From positions 1 to 64,000 of the IMG/VR virus record IMGVR_UViG_3300034407_003411: DNA of 64,000 nt. One strand, given 5' to 3'. Source of the DNA: a virus. A model generated the notes under the pieces. It worked only from the letters and a program-made list of their open reading frames with translations, was not told the DNA's origin and did no database searches. Each line of letters opens with the position of its first letter. Position 1 is the stretch's first letter. Both the position numbers and the translations under genes were made by a program. Positions 15,963 to 23,574 of the stretch are shown here, piece after piece.

Positions 15963-16756
15963 TAATTTGAATATTCTAATAAAACTTTTTCTACTGAAGC
16001 TTTAGCCACTTCATAAGAAACTGGACCTGTCTCGTCCTCATATTGCACTGGGTCAGGTCTTCCTAACGCAATAAACGCTTCTATTCTTTCCACAGACGAA
16101 GCTGATTTGTAATCTGAATTACCACTTGGATAAGGTTTGTAAGATGTATTTGTTCTCTTATAAACTTCATCAAAGTCAATTTTTAGTCTAGCACATAAAA
16201 TTTCTCCATTTTGTAAAATGCCAAATTTATCAGTATCTAAATAAGGTGTAAAGTAACCTACTTTATCTGCATCCCAATTACCAATTCTAAAAGCTGCATC
16301 ATCTGCATCTCTAAATTCTTGTCTACAATCAGGATAAACAGCATGGTCACCTGCATGAATACCTAAAGCAATATCACAAGTCTCTCCTGTTCTATTTGCT
16401 ACAGATAATGCTACAGCTTGAGTAATAGAAGCAAACATTTTATTTCTATTAGGTACAACTGTTTCTTTCATGTTATCTTGCTCATAATGTCCTTCTGGTA
16501 CATCATCTCCACCTTGAACTAAAGCTGAATCTAGTAAGTCTACTAATCCATCTAGTTTAATTTGTCTATAATTTACTTTGTGACCATTATCTGCTAGATA
16601 ATTAATTAGAGATTGAGCTCTTTCAAGTTCAACTCTATGCTTTTGACCATAATCAAAAGAGATACCTGTTACAGTATCATATTCATTGATAGCTCTTAAT
16701 AATAGGGTGCTGCTATCCATTCCACCACTTAACGAAACTACTACGTGTTTTGCCAT
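15962..16756 (-). CDS. queC: 7-cyano-7-deazaguanine synthase QueC, without zinc cysteines
   Basis: The 264-residue protein is an ATP-dependent enzyme that converts 7-carboxy-7-deazaguanine to preQ0. The ATP pyrophosphatase loop SLSGGMDSST is at residues 8-17 and the VVPNRNKMF segment at about 100-108 matches QueC. In canonical QueC four cysteines near the C terminus bind zinc (C...CGxCxxC); here the equivalent stretch at residues 201-228 (NTSYKPYPSGNSDYKSASSV followed by ERIEAF) has serines and other residues instead. The Ser/Tyr pattern keeps the length, so this is probably a natural variant and not decay. A promoter candidate is at 16834-16862. Confidence 0.9.
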   Translation of the reverse strand: MAKHVVVSLSGGMDSSTLLLRAINEYDTVTGISFDYGQKHRVELERAQSLINYLADNGHKVNYRQIKLDGLVDLLDSALVQGGDDVPEGHYEQDNMKETVVPNRNKMFASITQAVALSVANRTGETCDIALGIHAGDHAVYPDCRQEFRDADDAAFRIGNWDADKVGYFTPYLDTDKFGILQNGEILCARLKIDFDEVYKRTNTSYKPYPSGNSDYKSASSVERIEAFIALGRPDPVQYEDETGPVSYEVAKASVEKVLLEYSN

Positions 16757-16944
16757 AATTTAAAATTTAATTTTTGCCAGGTATTTTGCGTATAGGCTAA
16801 CGCTTGTTTAATTTTACATTTTATATATAATCTAACATACGAAAAAATAGTAGATAATCCAACCCCTCCTAAAAGAAGAGTCCATAAATTTGGATGAAAG
16901 TGTTCTCCACAAAGTCCTAATGCGTGTTTTATTATTTCAGCCAT
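16741..16944 (-). CDS. Small membrane protein
   Basis: Counted from ATG at 16944 the product has 67 residues (MAEIIKHALGLCGEHFHPNL...). It contains one hydrophobic segment (NLWTLLLGGVGLSTIFSYV) and a basic C-terminal half. I recall similar GLCGEHxHPN proteins in other marine T4-like phages, always small and of unknown role. It overlaps dpdA by eight bases and queC by 16 bases. Confidence 0.6.
   Translation of the reverse strand: MAEIIKHALGLCGEHFHPNLWTLLLGGVGLSTIFSYVRLYIKCKIKQALAYTQNTWQKLNFKLWQNT
16834..16862 (-). promoter_or_regulatory. Possible promoter for queC
   Basis: Minus strand TTGG (TTG at 16862-16860), 20 bases ending in TTCG, then TATGTT (16839-16834). It lies inside the small membrane gene, about 80 bases before queC. 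Confidence 0.35.
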
Positions 16945-17740
16945 AATGTTCAATTTTTTCTATATTATTTATTTTTCTAAATTTATTTGTATTATAAAGT
17001 ATACTTCCATATTGAATGTCTTCAAATTTAACATCAAAATGATCATTCATGTTAGCTTTAGGTTTATTATTTAAACCATAATCTTTATACTCTATACCTT
17101 CTAAAGCTGCCATTACTGGGTTTGAAGTATCTATTGATTCAATTTGTGGGTGGTTATCATACCAACCAAATTCCTGAGGTATAGAACAACCTAGTAAATG
17201 GTATTTAACATCTTTAAGATGTTCTAATTTTAATAATCCTTGTACAAATCGTACTCTACCTAATGCCTTTCCCATATCTGGATTAGCGTGTGGAAAGAAA
17301 TCGTTATACCAAGTAGCACCATAAGAAACACATAATTTATCATAACCCTGATTCATTAATAGGTTAGCACATAAATAAGCTTCATTTTTATCTTTACCTT
17401 GAATTACAGCTATAATTTTAGTATTTTCAGGATACTCAAATTGTTTCCAATATTTAGCTTGAGCTGCTGTCATATGGCATTCCATCCAAACATCAGGAAC
17501 AATAAATTCATTAGGTTCTAATTCTTTAACCCAATGTAATAATCTTTTATGGTCATATGCTTCCCCTAATTCGTGAAGCGAATTATCCATGATAATATAC
17601 CTTCCTGCTTTTTTAGCGTTTTTAAAATATTGCAAATATTCTTCATCCTGGTCTAATAGGTGGGGTAAACAATAATCATAATCGTTAAATTCAGTTGATG
17701 CTGTTAATAAACATCTAGGTACTTCATGGCTTACTTTCAT
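16937..17740 (-). CDS. dpdA: DpdA-like deazaguanine DNA transglycosylase (TGT fold)
   Basis: The 267-residue protein resembles phage DpdA proteins, relatives of tRNA-guanine transglycosylase that exchange guanine in DNA for a 7-deazaguanine base. Visible TGT-like features are MDNSLHELGEAYD near residue 51, FIVPDVWMECHM near 78, the VIQGKDKNEA segment (compare QGG in TGT) near 110, LCVSYG, and the YHLLGCSIPQEF...IESIDTSNP region near 180-205, where TGT has its second catalytic Asp. It is shorter than cellular TGT (about 375). Its place next to queC, queE, queD and folE supports a DNA modification role. Confidence 0.75.
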   Translation of the reverse strand: MKVSHEVPRCLLTASTEFNDYDYCLPHLLDQDEEYLQYFKNAKKAGRYIIMDNSLHELGEAYDHKRLLHWVKELEPNEFIVPDVWMECHMTAAQAKYWKQFEYPENTKIIAVIQGKDKNEAYLCANLLMNQGYDKLCVSYGATWYNDFFPHANPDMGKALGRVRFVQGLLKLEHLKDVKYHLLGCSIPQEFGWYDNHPQIESIDTSNPVMAALEGIEYKDYGLNNKPKANMNDHFDVKFEDIQYGSILYNTNKFRKINNIEKIEHYG

Positions 17741-18243
17741 ATACTTAATTTTTTAGGTCGTCCTCTACGAGAAACTCGAATTTGTTTTCTATATTTTTCT
17801 TCTATAATATAATAAAGATCTATTATTTCTCCACTACATTTTTCAGCTTCTTCTTTTGCTTGGGATTTTGTTATATTGAAATTCTTTGAAAATTCACTAA
17901 ATAAAGCTTCTAACTTACCGTTTTCATCTTTTTCATAATCTTCCCATAACCTTTTTCTTCTTGCACTTAATAATTTAGTTTTTTCTAGGAATTTTTGTAA
18001 ATCAGGTACACACTCTTCATAAATTTCATTCATCATATGCTCACATAACCATGCTTGCCATTGGTAACATGATGGGTCATAGTCACCATTGAATATTTTA
18101 TCCCTAAAATCAGCTTTGGTTGGAAGTGGTGTATTTTTATCTTGATACCACCTCCACCATCTAAACTTATTATAGTTTATTTGCTGGTAATTTTGCTTTA
18201 GGTGCTTTTCTATTTTTTTCTTTCCAATAGGAACATTAAACAT
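17737..18243 (-). CDS. Hypothetical protein upstream of dpdA
   Basis: Counted from ATG at 18243 the protein has 168 residues; a longer start at 18306 would overlap the neighbouring membrane gene by about 100 bases, and its first 21 residues look unlike the rest. It is rich in Trp, Tyr, Lys and Glu (KFRWWRWYQDKN) and mostly helical, ending with RRGRPKKLS, which resembles an AT-hook. Its stop overlaps the dpdA start by four bases. DNA binding and a link with dpdA are inferences from the AT-hook-like tail and from coupling. Confidence 0.6.
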   Translation of the reverse strand: MFNVPIGKKKIEKHLKQNYQQINYNKFRWWRWYQDKNTPLPTKADFRDKIFNGDYDPSCYQWQAWLCEHMMNEIYEECVPDLQKFLEKTKLLSARRKRLWEDYEKDENGKLEALFSEFSKNFNITKSQAKEEAEKCSGEIIDLYYIIEEKYRKQIRVSRRGRPKKLSI

Positions 18244-18392
18244 ATAACTATTATTAGAATGATTAAACTTTGTGCGGGGTAATACATCATTTGCAATAAT
18301 ACCCAAAATGCTGCTTTAATAATTACAGGAACAAGTAATATTGCTAATACTATAATCCCGATAAATAATGATTTTTGAATTGTATTATTCAT
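18210..18392 (-). CDS. Small two-segment membrane protein
   Basis: A 60-residue protein with two hydrophobic segments (LFIGIIVLAILLVPVIIKAAF and SLIILIIVICLMFLLE). It is the first gene after the promoter at 18418-18446 and overlaps the next gene by 34 bases. Function unknown. Confidence 0.6.
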   Translation of the reverse strand: MNNTIQKSLFIGIIVLAILLVPVIIKAAFWVLLQMMYYPAQSLIILIIVICLMFLLERKK

Positions 18393-18417
18393 GACCTTTA
18401 TTTTTTAATTATACATA

Positions 18418-18446
18418 AATATACGACTCCCCTTTCGGGGAGCCAA
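18418..18446 (-). promoter_or_regulatory. Promoter with a hairpin inside its spacer
   Basis: Minus strand TTTGG (TTG at 18446-18444), a 20-base spacer, TATATT (18423-18418). The spacer is made almost entirely of a stem-loop, see 18427-18442. The leader to the ATG at 18392 is about 25 bases. It would start the dpdA-queC-folE region. Confidence 0.55.
18427..18442 (-). terminator. GNRA hairpin after the LamG lipoprotein gene
   Basis: CTCCCC-GAAA-GGGGAG forms a 6-bp GC stem with a GAAA tetraloop, 17 bases after the LamG stop. The base run after it is GTCGTATATTT, so the U tract is weak. It may be a terminator, or it may act on the promoter in which it is embedded. Confidence 0.4.
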
Positions 18447-18458
18447 ATGTTATATTAA

Positions 18459-19217
18459 TTACAGTTGAAATAAATCAAATATTTCTGTTTGGTTTAACGG
18501 TCTTGTCCACATACCAAAATCATCCATTTTACCATTAAAGAAATACCAATAACCATTACTTGATAATGTTTCTCCAATAGCTAAACCACTAACAGTTTGA
18601 GGTAAAACCATACCAGTTGTACCACTAGTAACTAATTCAGAATTTATATAAAATTTATAATTACTTCCTTCTAGGGTAAATGTTACATGAGTCCACTCAT
18701 TAAATTCAACATTTATAGAAGATTCAACCATCCCTAATAATGGGGATGGACTTTGTCCGTCTCCAAAAACAAATACTAGTTTACCATCACCATTAATTTG
18801 GAACCTAAATATATTCATTCCATCACCATCCCATCTAGAGGCAATAGTATAATATTCTATTCTATTTATTTGTCTTTTAATAGGATTTACCCAAGCACTT
18901 AAAGTAATATTTTCACTATTTAATAACTCATTATGGGGTATCGTAATTAGATCATCTCTTCCTCCTTCTGACTCAGTATCATTAGTATCAAATTTAGCAG
19001 CTTGGGTTGGATTACCATACTGATCTGATGTTAATTGGACTTCATAAGTAGAAGTTGGAAAATAATTAGGAGATTCATCTTGGAAATTTGAATTAAAAGG
19101 CATCCATACTGTTGGGTTACTTGGAAGCTTAGATTCATTTACGGGGTCTGAAATTTCAAATGATTCATCGCTACATGAACTTAAAATAACAATACTTAAT
19201 AATAACATTTTTTTCAT
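18459..19217 (-). CDS. Surface lipoprotein with LamG/concanavalin-like domain
   Basis: The 252-residue protein starts with a short lipoprotein signal (MKKMLLLSIVILSSC) and the lipid-bearing cysteine is followed by SDES, an acidic stretch that in Bacteroidota marks export to the cell surface. From residue 40 to the end it has a LamG-like jelly roll: ITLSAWVNPI, FNEWTHVTFTLEGSNYKFYI, and a final FNGKMDDFGMWTRPLNQTEI, all typical. Such domains bind glycans or proteins. It may alter the infected cell surface. A promoter lies at 19249-19277. Confidence 0.85.
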   Translation of the reverse strand: MKKMLLLSIVILSSCSDESFEISDPVNESKLPSNPTVWMPFNSNFQDESPNYFPTSTYEVQLTSDQYGNPTQAAKFDTNDTESEGGRDDLITIPHNELLNSENITLSAWVNPIKRQINRIEYYTIASRWDGDGMNIFRFQINGDGKLVFVFGDGQSPSPLLGMVESSINVEFNEWTHVTFTLEGSNYKFYINSELVTSGTTGMVLPQTVSGLAIGETLSSNGYWYFFNGKMDDFGMWTRPLNQTEIFDLFQL

Positions 19218-19248
19218 AACTTTTATTGTTTTAATAATTTATGCTATA

Positions 19249-19277
19249 AATATACGACCCCTCTATGCGGTAACCAA
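19249..19277 (-). promoter_or_regulatory. Host-like promoter before the LamG lipoprotein gene
   Basis: Minus strand TTGG (TTG at 19277-19275), 20 bases ending in GTCG, then TATATT (19254-19249) in the 77-base gap before the gene. The sequence after the box (TATAGC) also partly matches the late-type motif. Confidence 0.55.
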
Positions 19278-19294
19278 GCTTCCTGTGCATTACT

Positions 19295-20413
19295 CTAATA
19301 AGTCTTCGTAGTATCGTCTTCTTCTATTTCTTTTAATGCTTTTTCTATTCTGTCCTCTACATTATCTATATTGCCATTCCAACCACCTTTATCTGTAAGT
19401 AATTCTTTTAATATCTCTTTTTTCTTTTCAAGTCTATCAACGAAATAATGTTCTCCATCATTTCCATTCTGGCCTATGATGTCCATTCTTTTTTCATCCT
19501 CTTCAGTATAGGCAGGAACATCATGTAAAAGTGTTTCTTCTGCTACACTTAAAGGTTTATCTTCTACTTTTTCTCCATATAAATTATCTCTTGTTTTTCG
19601 TCTAGGATATGCTTTATCAAAAGCAAAGTTAGCTGCTACAACTAATGAAATAGCTAGCGGGTCAAATACAAAAATTATAATAAGTAGCAATACATTTATG
19701 ATTTTATCCATAGGTATACCGGTTAAACCCGATAAATACTGCAGTGGCCCTAGCTCAGCAGCGATTTCATTGTTACTTTGTAGTTCCAGTATATTTAACT
19801 GGTATTTTTGAAGCGAATCTGCTGCAATGGTTCGTTTTTCATATACATCTTTACGATTTTCTTCTTCAACTTCAATACGTTTTTGTGATAATCTTAATTC
19901 TGCTGTAGATATAGTTTGTCTAAACCCAGTAGATGATGCAGTATCCCTAACTTGAATAGAGCTTGCCTTAGCATTTGATAAAATGGATATATTATTTGAT
20001 ATTTGAGCAAGTTCTTTATCAAATCTAGCTACATCTTCGGAATAAAAATCTCTTTTATTTTCTAAAAATTTAACTTCATTTTCTGCTATACTTAATTTAC
20101 TATAAGTATCTTGATAAGCTGCACTTAAGAAACCATAAATACCCATACTAGTAATTAATACTAATACAACTGTTGCTATAGATAAATAAGTCCTTAAAGT
20201 TTTATTAATTGTGTCCCAATATTGGTACAATAATGAAGCCGTAACTAATTTAGCAAATTCTAATGAACCCGCCATAATAATAACTTGAAATTGTGCTCCC
20301 GCAAATAATTTACTTAGTCCATAAACTGAATAGAAGGCTGCCGATGCACTTACTGATAAAGCAGAAAATGCTATAAGAAACGGAAACATTCCTTTTTTAA
20401 TATTTTGTAACAT
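19295..20413 (-). CDS. Multi-pass membrane protein with long coiled coil
   Basis: The 372-residue protein has hydrophobic segments near residues 12-37, 42-60, 72-95 and 235-262. Between the third and fourth lies a long coiled coil (about 105-220: KLSIAENEVKFLENKRDFYS and onward). The last 110 residues are acidic and soluble. Similar membrane/coiled-coil proteins occur, as I recall, in other marine T4-like phages with no known role. Its position next to the DUF5675 and small membrane genes makes a role in lysis or envelope interaction possible but unproven. Confidence 0.7.
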   Translation of the reverse strand: MLQNIKKGMFPFLIAFSALSVSASAAFYSVYGLSKLFAGAQFQVIIMAGSLEFAKLVTASLLYQYWDTINKTLRTYLSIATVVLVLITSMGIYGFLSAAYQDTYSKLSIAENEVKFLENKRDFYSEDVARFDKELAQISNNISILSNAKASSIQVRDTASSTGFRQTISTAELRLSQKRIEVEEENRKDVYEKRTIAADSLQKYQLNILELQSNNEIAAELGPLQYLSGLTGIPMDKIINVLLLIIIFVFDPLAISLVVAANFAFDKAYPRRKTRDNLYGEKVEDKPLSVAEETLLHDVPAYTEEDEKRMDIIGQNGNDGEHYFVDRLEKKKEILKELLTDKGGWNGNIDNVEDRIEKALKEIEEDDTTKTY

Positions 20414-20424
20414 AGTTTTGTTTT

Positions 20425-20898
20425 TTATACCGTGTCGTAATCAATATACGAAATTTCTACTTCGTCTCCACGCTCTAATGCTTCTGCTATTGGTGGGTAG
20501 ATTCTTTTATAAGCATCATTTGAGGCACCTATAAATCCACTTTCTGATTTTGATATGTTTTGTTGTTGAGTGTCTCCTACTAATAAACACCCCATAGTGT
20601 GTTCATCAGTATTACCTGTATGGATTAAAATATATTCAAATCCTGGTACATCTCTTACCCAAAGCATTCCTTTATGGAATGAACCATATTTGTTAGCGTA
20701 TCTACCATGAAATCCACCTACTTTTCTTAATGTAATTTTATATGTTCCTTCAGGGATTCTGGTTTCACCCTTTACTTTATTTTCTCTGTATTCATCTTCT
20801 AAAGTATAACACAAGAATTTTCTATCTGTTGTTACATCAAACAGTAATCCATTAGTGCTATCTTTTTGTGAACTTATTCTTAATACTTCTAATTTCAT
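20425..20898 (-). CDS. DUF5675 protein (possible peptidoglycan-related enzyme)
   Basis: I take ATG at 20898 (MKLEVLRIS) as start; an upstream ATG adds an unlikely 19-residue stretch. The 157-residue protein matches DUF5675: FLCYTLEDEYR, then ETRIPEGTYKITLRK, then VPGFEYILIHTGNTDEHTMG followed by CLLVG. The IHxGN...xxGC pattern recalls the active site of YkuD L,D-transpeptidases. In many phages DUF5675 genes lie in lysis regions. It is next to holin-like membrane genes here. Confidence 0.8.
   Translation of the reverse strand: MKLEVLRISSQKDSTNGLLFDVTTDRKFLCYTLEDEYRENKVKGETRIPEGTYKITLRKVGGFHGRYANKYGSFHKGMLWVRDVPGFEYILIHTGNTDEHTMGCLLVGDTQQQNISKSESGFIGASNDAYKRIYPPIAEALERGDEVEISYIDYDTV
20443..20471 (-). 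promoter_or_regulatory. Possible promoter for the coiled-coil membrane gene
   Basis: Minus strand GTGG (GTG at 20471-20469), 20 bases ending in TTCG, then TATATT (20448-20443), inside the 3' end of the DUF5675 gene and 30 bases before the ATG at 20413. The same bases encode the DUF5675 C terminus. Confidence 0.4.
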
Positions 20899-20990
20899 TT
20901 TTTCATGTGTTTTGTTAAATTGGGATATAAATCGTATAATACATCCAAAATCCATTTCTCTATTTTTTTTAATAATTTTTTCATAATATA

Positions 20991-21018
20991 AAAATTCCCG
21001 TACCTTGCAGTACGGGAA
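20991..21018 (-). terminator. Rho-independent terminator after the 21037-21267 gene
   Basis: Stem TTCCCGTAC (minus strand from 21018) with GTACGGGAA, loop TGCAAG, followed by TTTTA. It lies 19 bases after the membrane gene stop. The stem is 9 bp. It could also work on the other strand, but no plus-strand gene is near. Confidence 0.8.
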
Positions 21019-21036
21019 TAAATATTGAACACCTCC

Positions 21037-21267
21037 TTATTTTTTAACTATGTGATACAATACAAAAGCTCCTACTAAACCTAGTAGTCCTTCTGCGTTA
21101 AGTCCTCCTAAAATAGCCATGATATTATCTACCACAGATATATTAGGCCAAAAAGGGATTCCTGCTCCACTGAATAGTACTTCGAGTACTACTCCTAAAG
21201 CGATTAAAGACACACCTATGTGGGTCAGTTTGTCAGCCCAAGAGCCGACCTTGTTTAGAATTTCCAT
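21037..21267 (-). CDS. Small membrane protein, holin-like candidate
   Basis: From ATG at 21267 the protein has 76 residues (MEILNKVGSWADKLTHIGVS...). Hydrophobic segments are at about 17-35 and 55-72 (GLLGLVGAFVLYHIV). With the 80-residue membrane protein upstream and DUF5675 downstream it forms a possible lysis group followed by a terminator. A holin role is only inferred from size and topology. Confidence 0.6.
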   Translation of the reverse strand: MEILNKVGSWADKLTHIGVSLIALGVVLEVLFSGAGIPFWPNISVVDNIMAILGGLNAEGLLGLVGAFVLYHIVKK

Positions 21268-21304
21268 AAAATTGGGTTTTAAGTTAAACAAATGTAACTA
21301 GCAA

Positions 21305-21547
21305 CTAGTTTACTTCTTCGTTGTTTTTCTTACCGAAGATTTTGCCTACCTCAGCGATTCCGAATGAACCGAGGGTTATGATTACGAAAGAATTATAAAT
21401 GTAATCTTGTATTACTATTTCTTTACCATAGATACCTGTTATAATATCTACTAATGCAAAGATAATCATTACAATAAAGGATGAGAATCCTACTACTGAT
21501 TTTTCATTAATGTCGTTGTTGTCTTTAAACAAATCTTTAAATGCCAT
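21305..21547 (-). CDS. Small membrane protein, holin-like candidate
   Basis: The 80-residue protein has two hydrophobic segments (VVGFSSFIVMIIFALVDIIT and NSFVIITLGSFGIAEVG) joined by a short polar turn with IYGKEIVIQDYIY, and a charged end (FGKKNNEEVN). This hairpin topology is known from small phage holins and similar phage membrane proteins. A late-type promoter motif lies at 21602-21611, which agrees with late expression. Confidence 0.65.
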   Translation of the reverse strand: MAFKDLFKDNNDINEKSVVGFSSFIVMIIFALVDIITGIYGKEIVIQDYIYNSFVIITLGSFGIAEVGKIFGKKNNEEVN

Positions 21548-21601
21548 ATTTCTAGTTTTTAAAAATTAGCAAAACTATTAATGGAACCTTATTAGTTGTG
21601 A

Positions 21602-21611
21602 TTATAAATAT
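21602..21611 (-). promoter_or_regulatory. Late-type promoter motif
   Basis: Minus strand ATATTTATAA (followed by TCACAA), in the 63-base gap before the holin-like gene. It matches the motif found between virion genes. Confidence 0.45.
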
Positions 21612-22033
21612 TAAAATCTGTTGGAATTTTGCGCTTCTTCGATAGCTTCATTTACTTCTTCTACGCTTACAGGAAATTCTAGATCTAATCCTGCTTTAAA
21701 TTTAATTAAATTATCTCGAGTTATTATAAACATAGTTGGGGCCATTCTAATTCTATATTTTTTCTTTGCTTCTGGAGCTTTAGCTATATCTACTCTATAA
21801 TAATCTACGCCTGGTCTATCTGCTAAATCTTTCCAATTAGGGTAACAATTTATTTCATTAAATTTAGCCCAATATTCAACTACTATTACTTTATTATCAT
21901 CATCTCCAAAGGCAGAATTACCATTTACAACTTCTTCATAGTTTGAATCATCTAACCAATATTTTTCTGGAACGTCTTGTTGTCCTAAAAGAATTAAAGG
22001 CATCAATGAAAACAATATTAGTAAATTTTTCAT
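21611..22033 (-). CDS. Exported thioredoxin-fold protein without CxxC
   Basis: The 140-residue protein has a signal peptide (MKNLLILFSLMPLILLGQQ). A thioredoxin fold is suggested by VIVVEYWAKFNEINCYPNW, then YYRVDIAKAPEAKKKYRIRM and the cis-proline APTMFII. At the active site position only one cysteine remains (NEINC), so disulfide oxidoreductase activity of the classical type is unlikely. It would act in the periplasm. It ends the row of exported-protein genes. Confidence 0.75.
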   Translation of the reverse strand: MKNLLILFSLMPLILLGQQDVPEKYWLDDSNYEEVVNGNSAFGDDDNKVIVVEYWAKFNEINCYPNWKDLADRPGVDYYRVDIAKAPEAKKKYRIRMAPTMFIITRDNLIKFKAGLDLEFPVSVEEVNEAIEEAQNSNRF

Positions 22034-22036
22034 ACG

Positions 22037-22321
22037 TTATCTTTGTTTAGACATCTCGTACATACGTTCTTCTAGCTTATCAAATTTTTCTAAAAGCATT
22101 TCAACGTCTTCTTGAGTGTCCATTATTGTTTGGCGAATTAACTCATCCTTTAAGTCATATTCAACCCTTTCAATAACTGGTTCTGGTTGTGTTGCAGCAT
22201 ATGCTATATCTGCCTTTAATGTAAAATACATACCTGCTAGAGAAACAGTAAATGCTACTATCATTCCAATAGTTTTTAAATCTAAAGTTATTTTAGTATC
22301 TTCTCCTATTTGCTTTGCCAT
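22037..22321 (-). CDS. Single-pass membrane protein with coiled coil
   Basis: The 94-residue protein has one transmembrane segment (TIGMIVAFTVSLAGMYFTL, about residues 17-35) and a C-terminal helix with heptads (VEMLLEKFDKLEERMYEMSK). The start codon overlaps the stop of the outer-membrane candidate by one base. It lies in the exported gene group. Function unknown. Confidence 0.65.
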   Translation of the reverse strand: MAKQIGEDTKITLDLKTIGMIVAFTVSLAGMYFTLKADIAYAATQPEPVIERVEYDLKDELIRQTIMDTQEDVEMLLEKFDKLEERMYEMSKQR

Positions 22322-23514
22322 TATTTAAAAGTATAATTTAATCCGAAGGTTGTTTGATATAATTTGCTATCCCACATTTTAGAATATTCACCTTCTATAA
22401 AAATTCCTAAATTTTTTCCTATTTTAGTTCCTAAATTAACACCAAAAGAATAATCGTGCCACTGTTCACCTTTTAAATTATTATTATGACCACCTAATCC
22501 CCAGCTATTTCTATGCATGTAGCTAAAATCTTCTTCTCCTCTAATATATCTGTGGTATGGTAAAATATAATTTGCGTATGCATGTAACCAAAAATCTCTT
22601 TTATAATGGTAAAAATCTACACCTACTATTGGAGCTAAATCTAACCAAGGATCTAATAAATCCCAAGCTTCACCATTAAAGCGATTCATTAACCCAGGCA
22701 TTATAATTTCTCTAAATTCTAAATCTGTTTGAGCAACTTCATTTCCGTCTGCATCAATCCAATACCAATCTTGAATTTGATTACCATTATTGTCTGTACG
22801 AGTATAGAATATATCACTAAAACCATATTCTCTACCTAATTCATACCATTGGTTAGTTGGATATTGATTTCCGAATTCATCAACTGTCATTTCATTTAAC
22901 CAAATTTCTACAGGATTATAACCATAAGCTCTTTCATGTCCTCTTAATATAGCTCCAGCTGAAAAACTAAACTTTTTTCCTATTGGTAATCTACCTCTTA
23001 CTTCAGCTGAATTGTATTTAAGATTAATTTTACCTACTTCTCTAGCTTGTAATTTTACAATATGATATTTGCCTGTATGTTTTAGAAAATAATTATAGTT
23101 GGTAAAATCTTCTCCTCTCCATCTTTCTTTTTCATAATGGAATTGATATTCTAATCCTTGTACTGCTGATGTTGGGGCAGAAAATACTAATTGTTCTTCT
23201 GTACCATCATAGAAATTTTTTGGTTTTCTTTCATAGTCAAATCTGGCTAGTTTTCTTATACCAAATCCGTATCTGTAGTCAAAAGGGTATTTTGGAGTGT
23301 TATCAACTACGTCAGGAATTGAATATAAACTTCCATCTTGGTTTGTTCTTAAAAAATAAGTAGGCTCTGCAGCCTCAATTGAATTTGAAATATCACCAGC
23401 GGCATATACAGTACCATATTTTAAGAAATCTTTATAGATATCTTTAAAAATTTGGGCTTGTAAAACAGTTGGTGAAAATAAGATAAACGAAACAATTAAT
23501 ACTAATATCCTCAT
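22321..23514 (-). CDS. Outer membrane beta-barrel candidate
   Basis: The 397-residue protein has a signal peptide (MRILVLIVSFILFSPTVLQAQ) and a mature part rich in Tyr, Trp, Phe and alternating patterns (YQFHYEKERWRGEDFTNYNY; FWLHAYANYILPYHRYI). It ends with the strands GIFIEGEYSKMW and TTFGLNYTFK, whose last residues match an outer membrane C-terminal signal. Barrel nature is inferred. It is in an operon-like run with a CsgG-like gene. Confidence 0.65.
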   Translation of the reverse strand: MRILVLIVSFILFSPTVLQAQIFKDIYKDFLKYGTVYAAGDISNSIEAAEPTYFLRTNQDGSLYSIPDVVDNTPKYPFDYRYGFGIRKLARFDYERKPKNFYDGTEEQLVFSAPTSAVQGLEYQFHYEKERWRGEDFTNYNYFLKHTGKYHIVKLQAREVGKINLKYNSAEVRGRLPIGKKFSFSAGAILRGHERAYGYNPVEIWLNEMTVDEFGNQYPTNQWYELGREYGFSDIFYTRTDNNGNQIQDWYWIDADGNEVAQTDLEFREIIMPGLMNRFNGEAWDLLDPWLDLAPIVGVDFYHYKRDFWLHAYANYILPYHRYIRGEEDFSYMHRNSWGLGGHNNNLKGEQWHDYSFGVNLGTKIGKNLGIFIEGEYSKMWDSKLYQTTFGLNYTFK

Positions 23515-23574
23515 ATTATTATCGTTTTATGTTTGTCAATAAATATATGAAAATTTAATTATATTCGAAGAAAT

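Noticed and set aside
21289-21296. TACATTTG, a perfect match to the Bacteroidota -7 box TAnnTTTG
   Set aside because: It is 21 bases before the ATG at 21267, but no TTG is found 19-21 bases upstream, so a promoter is not supported.
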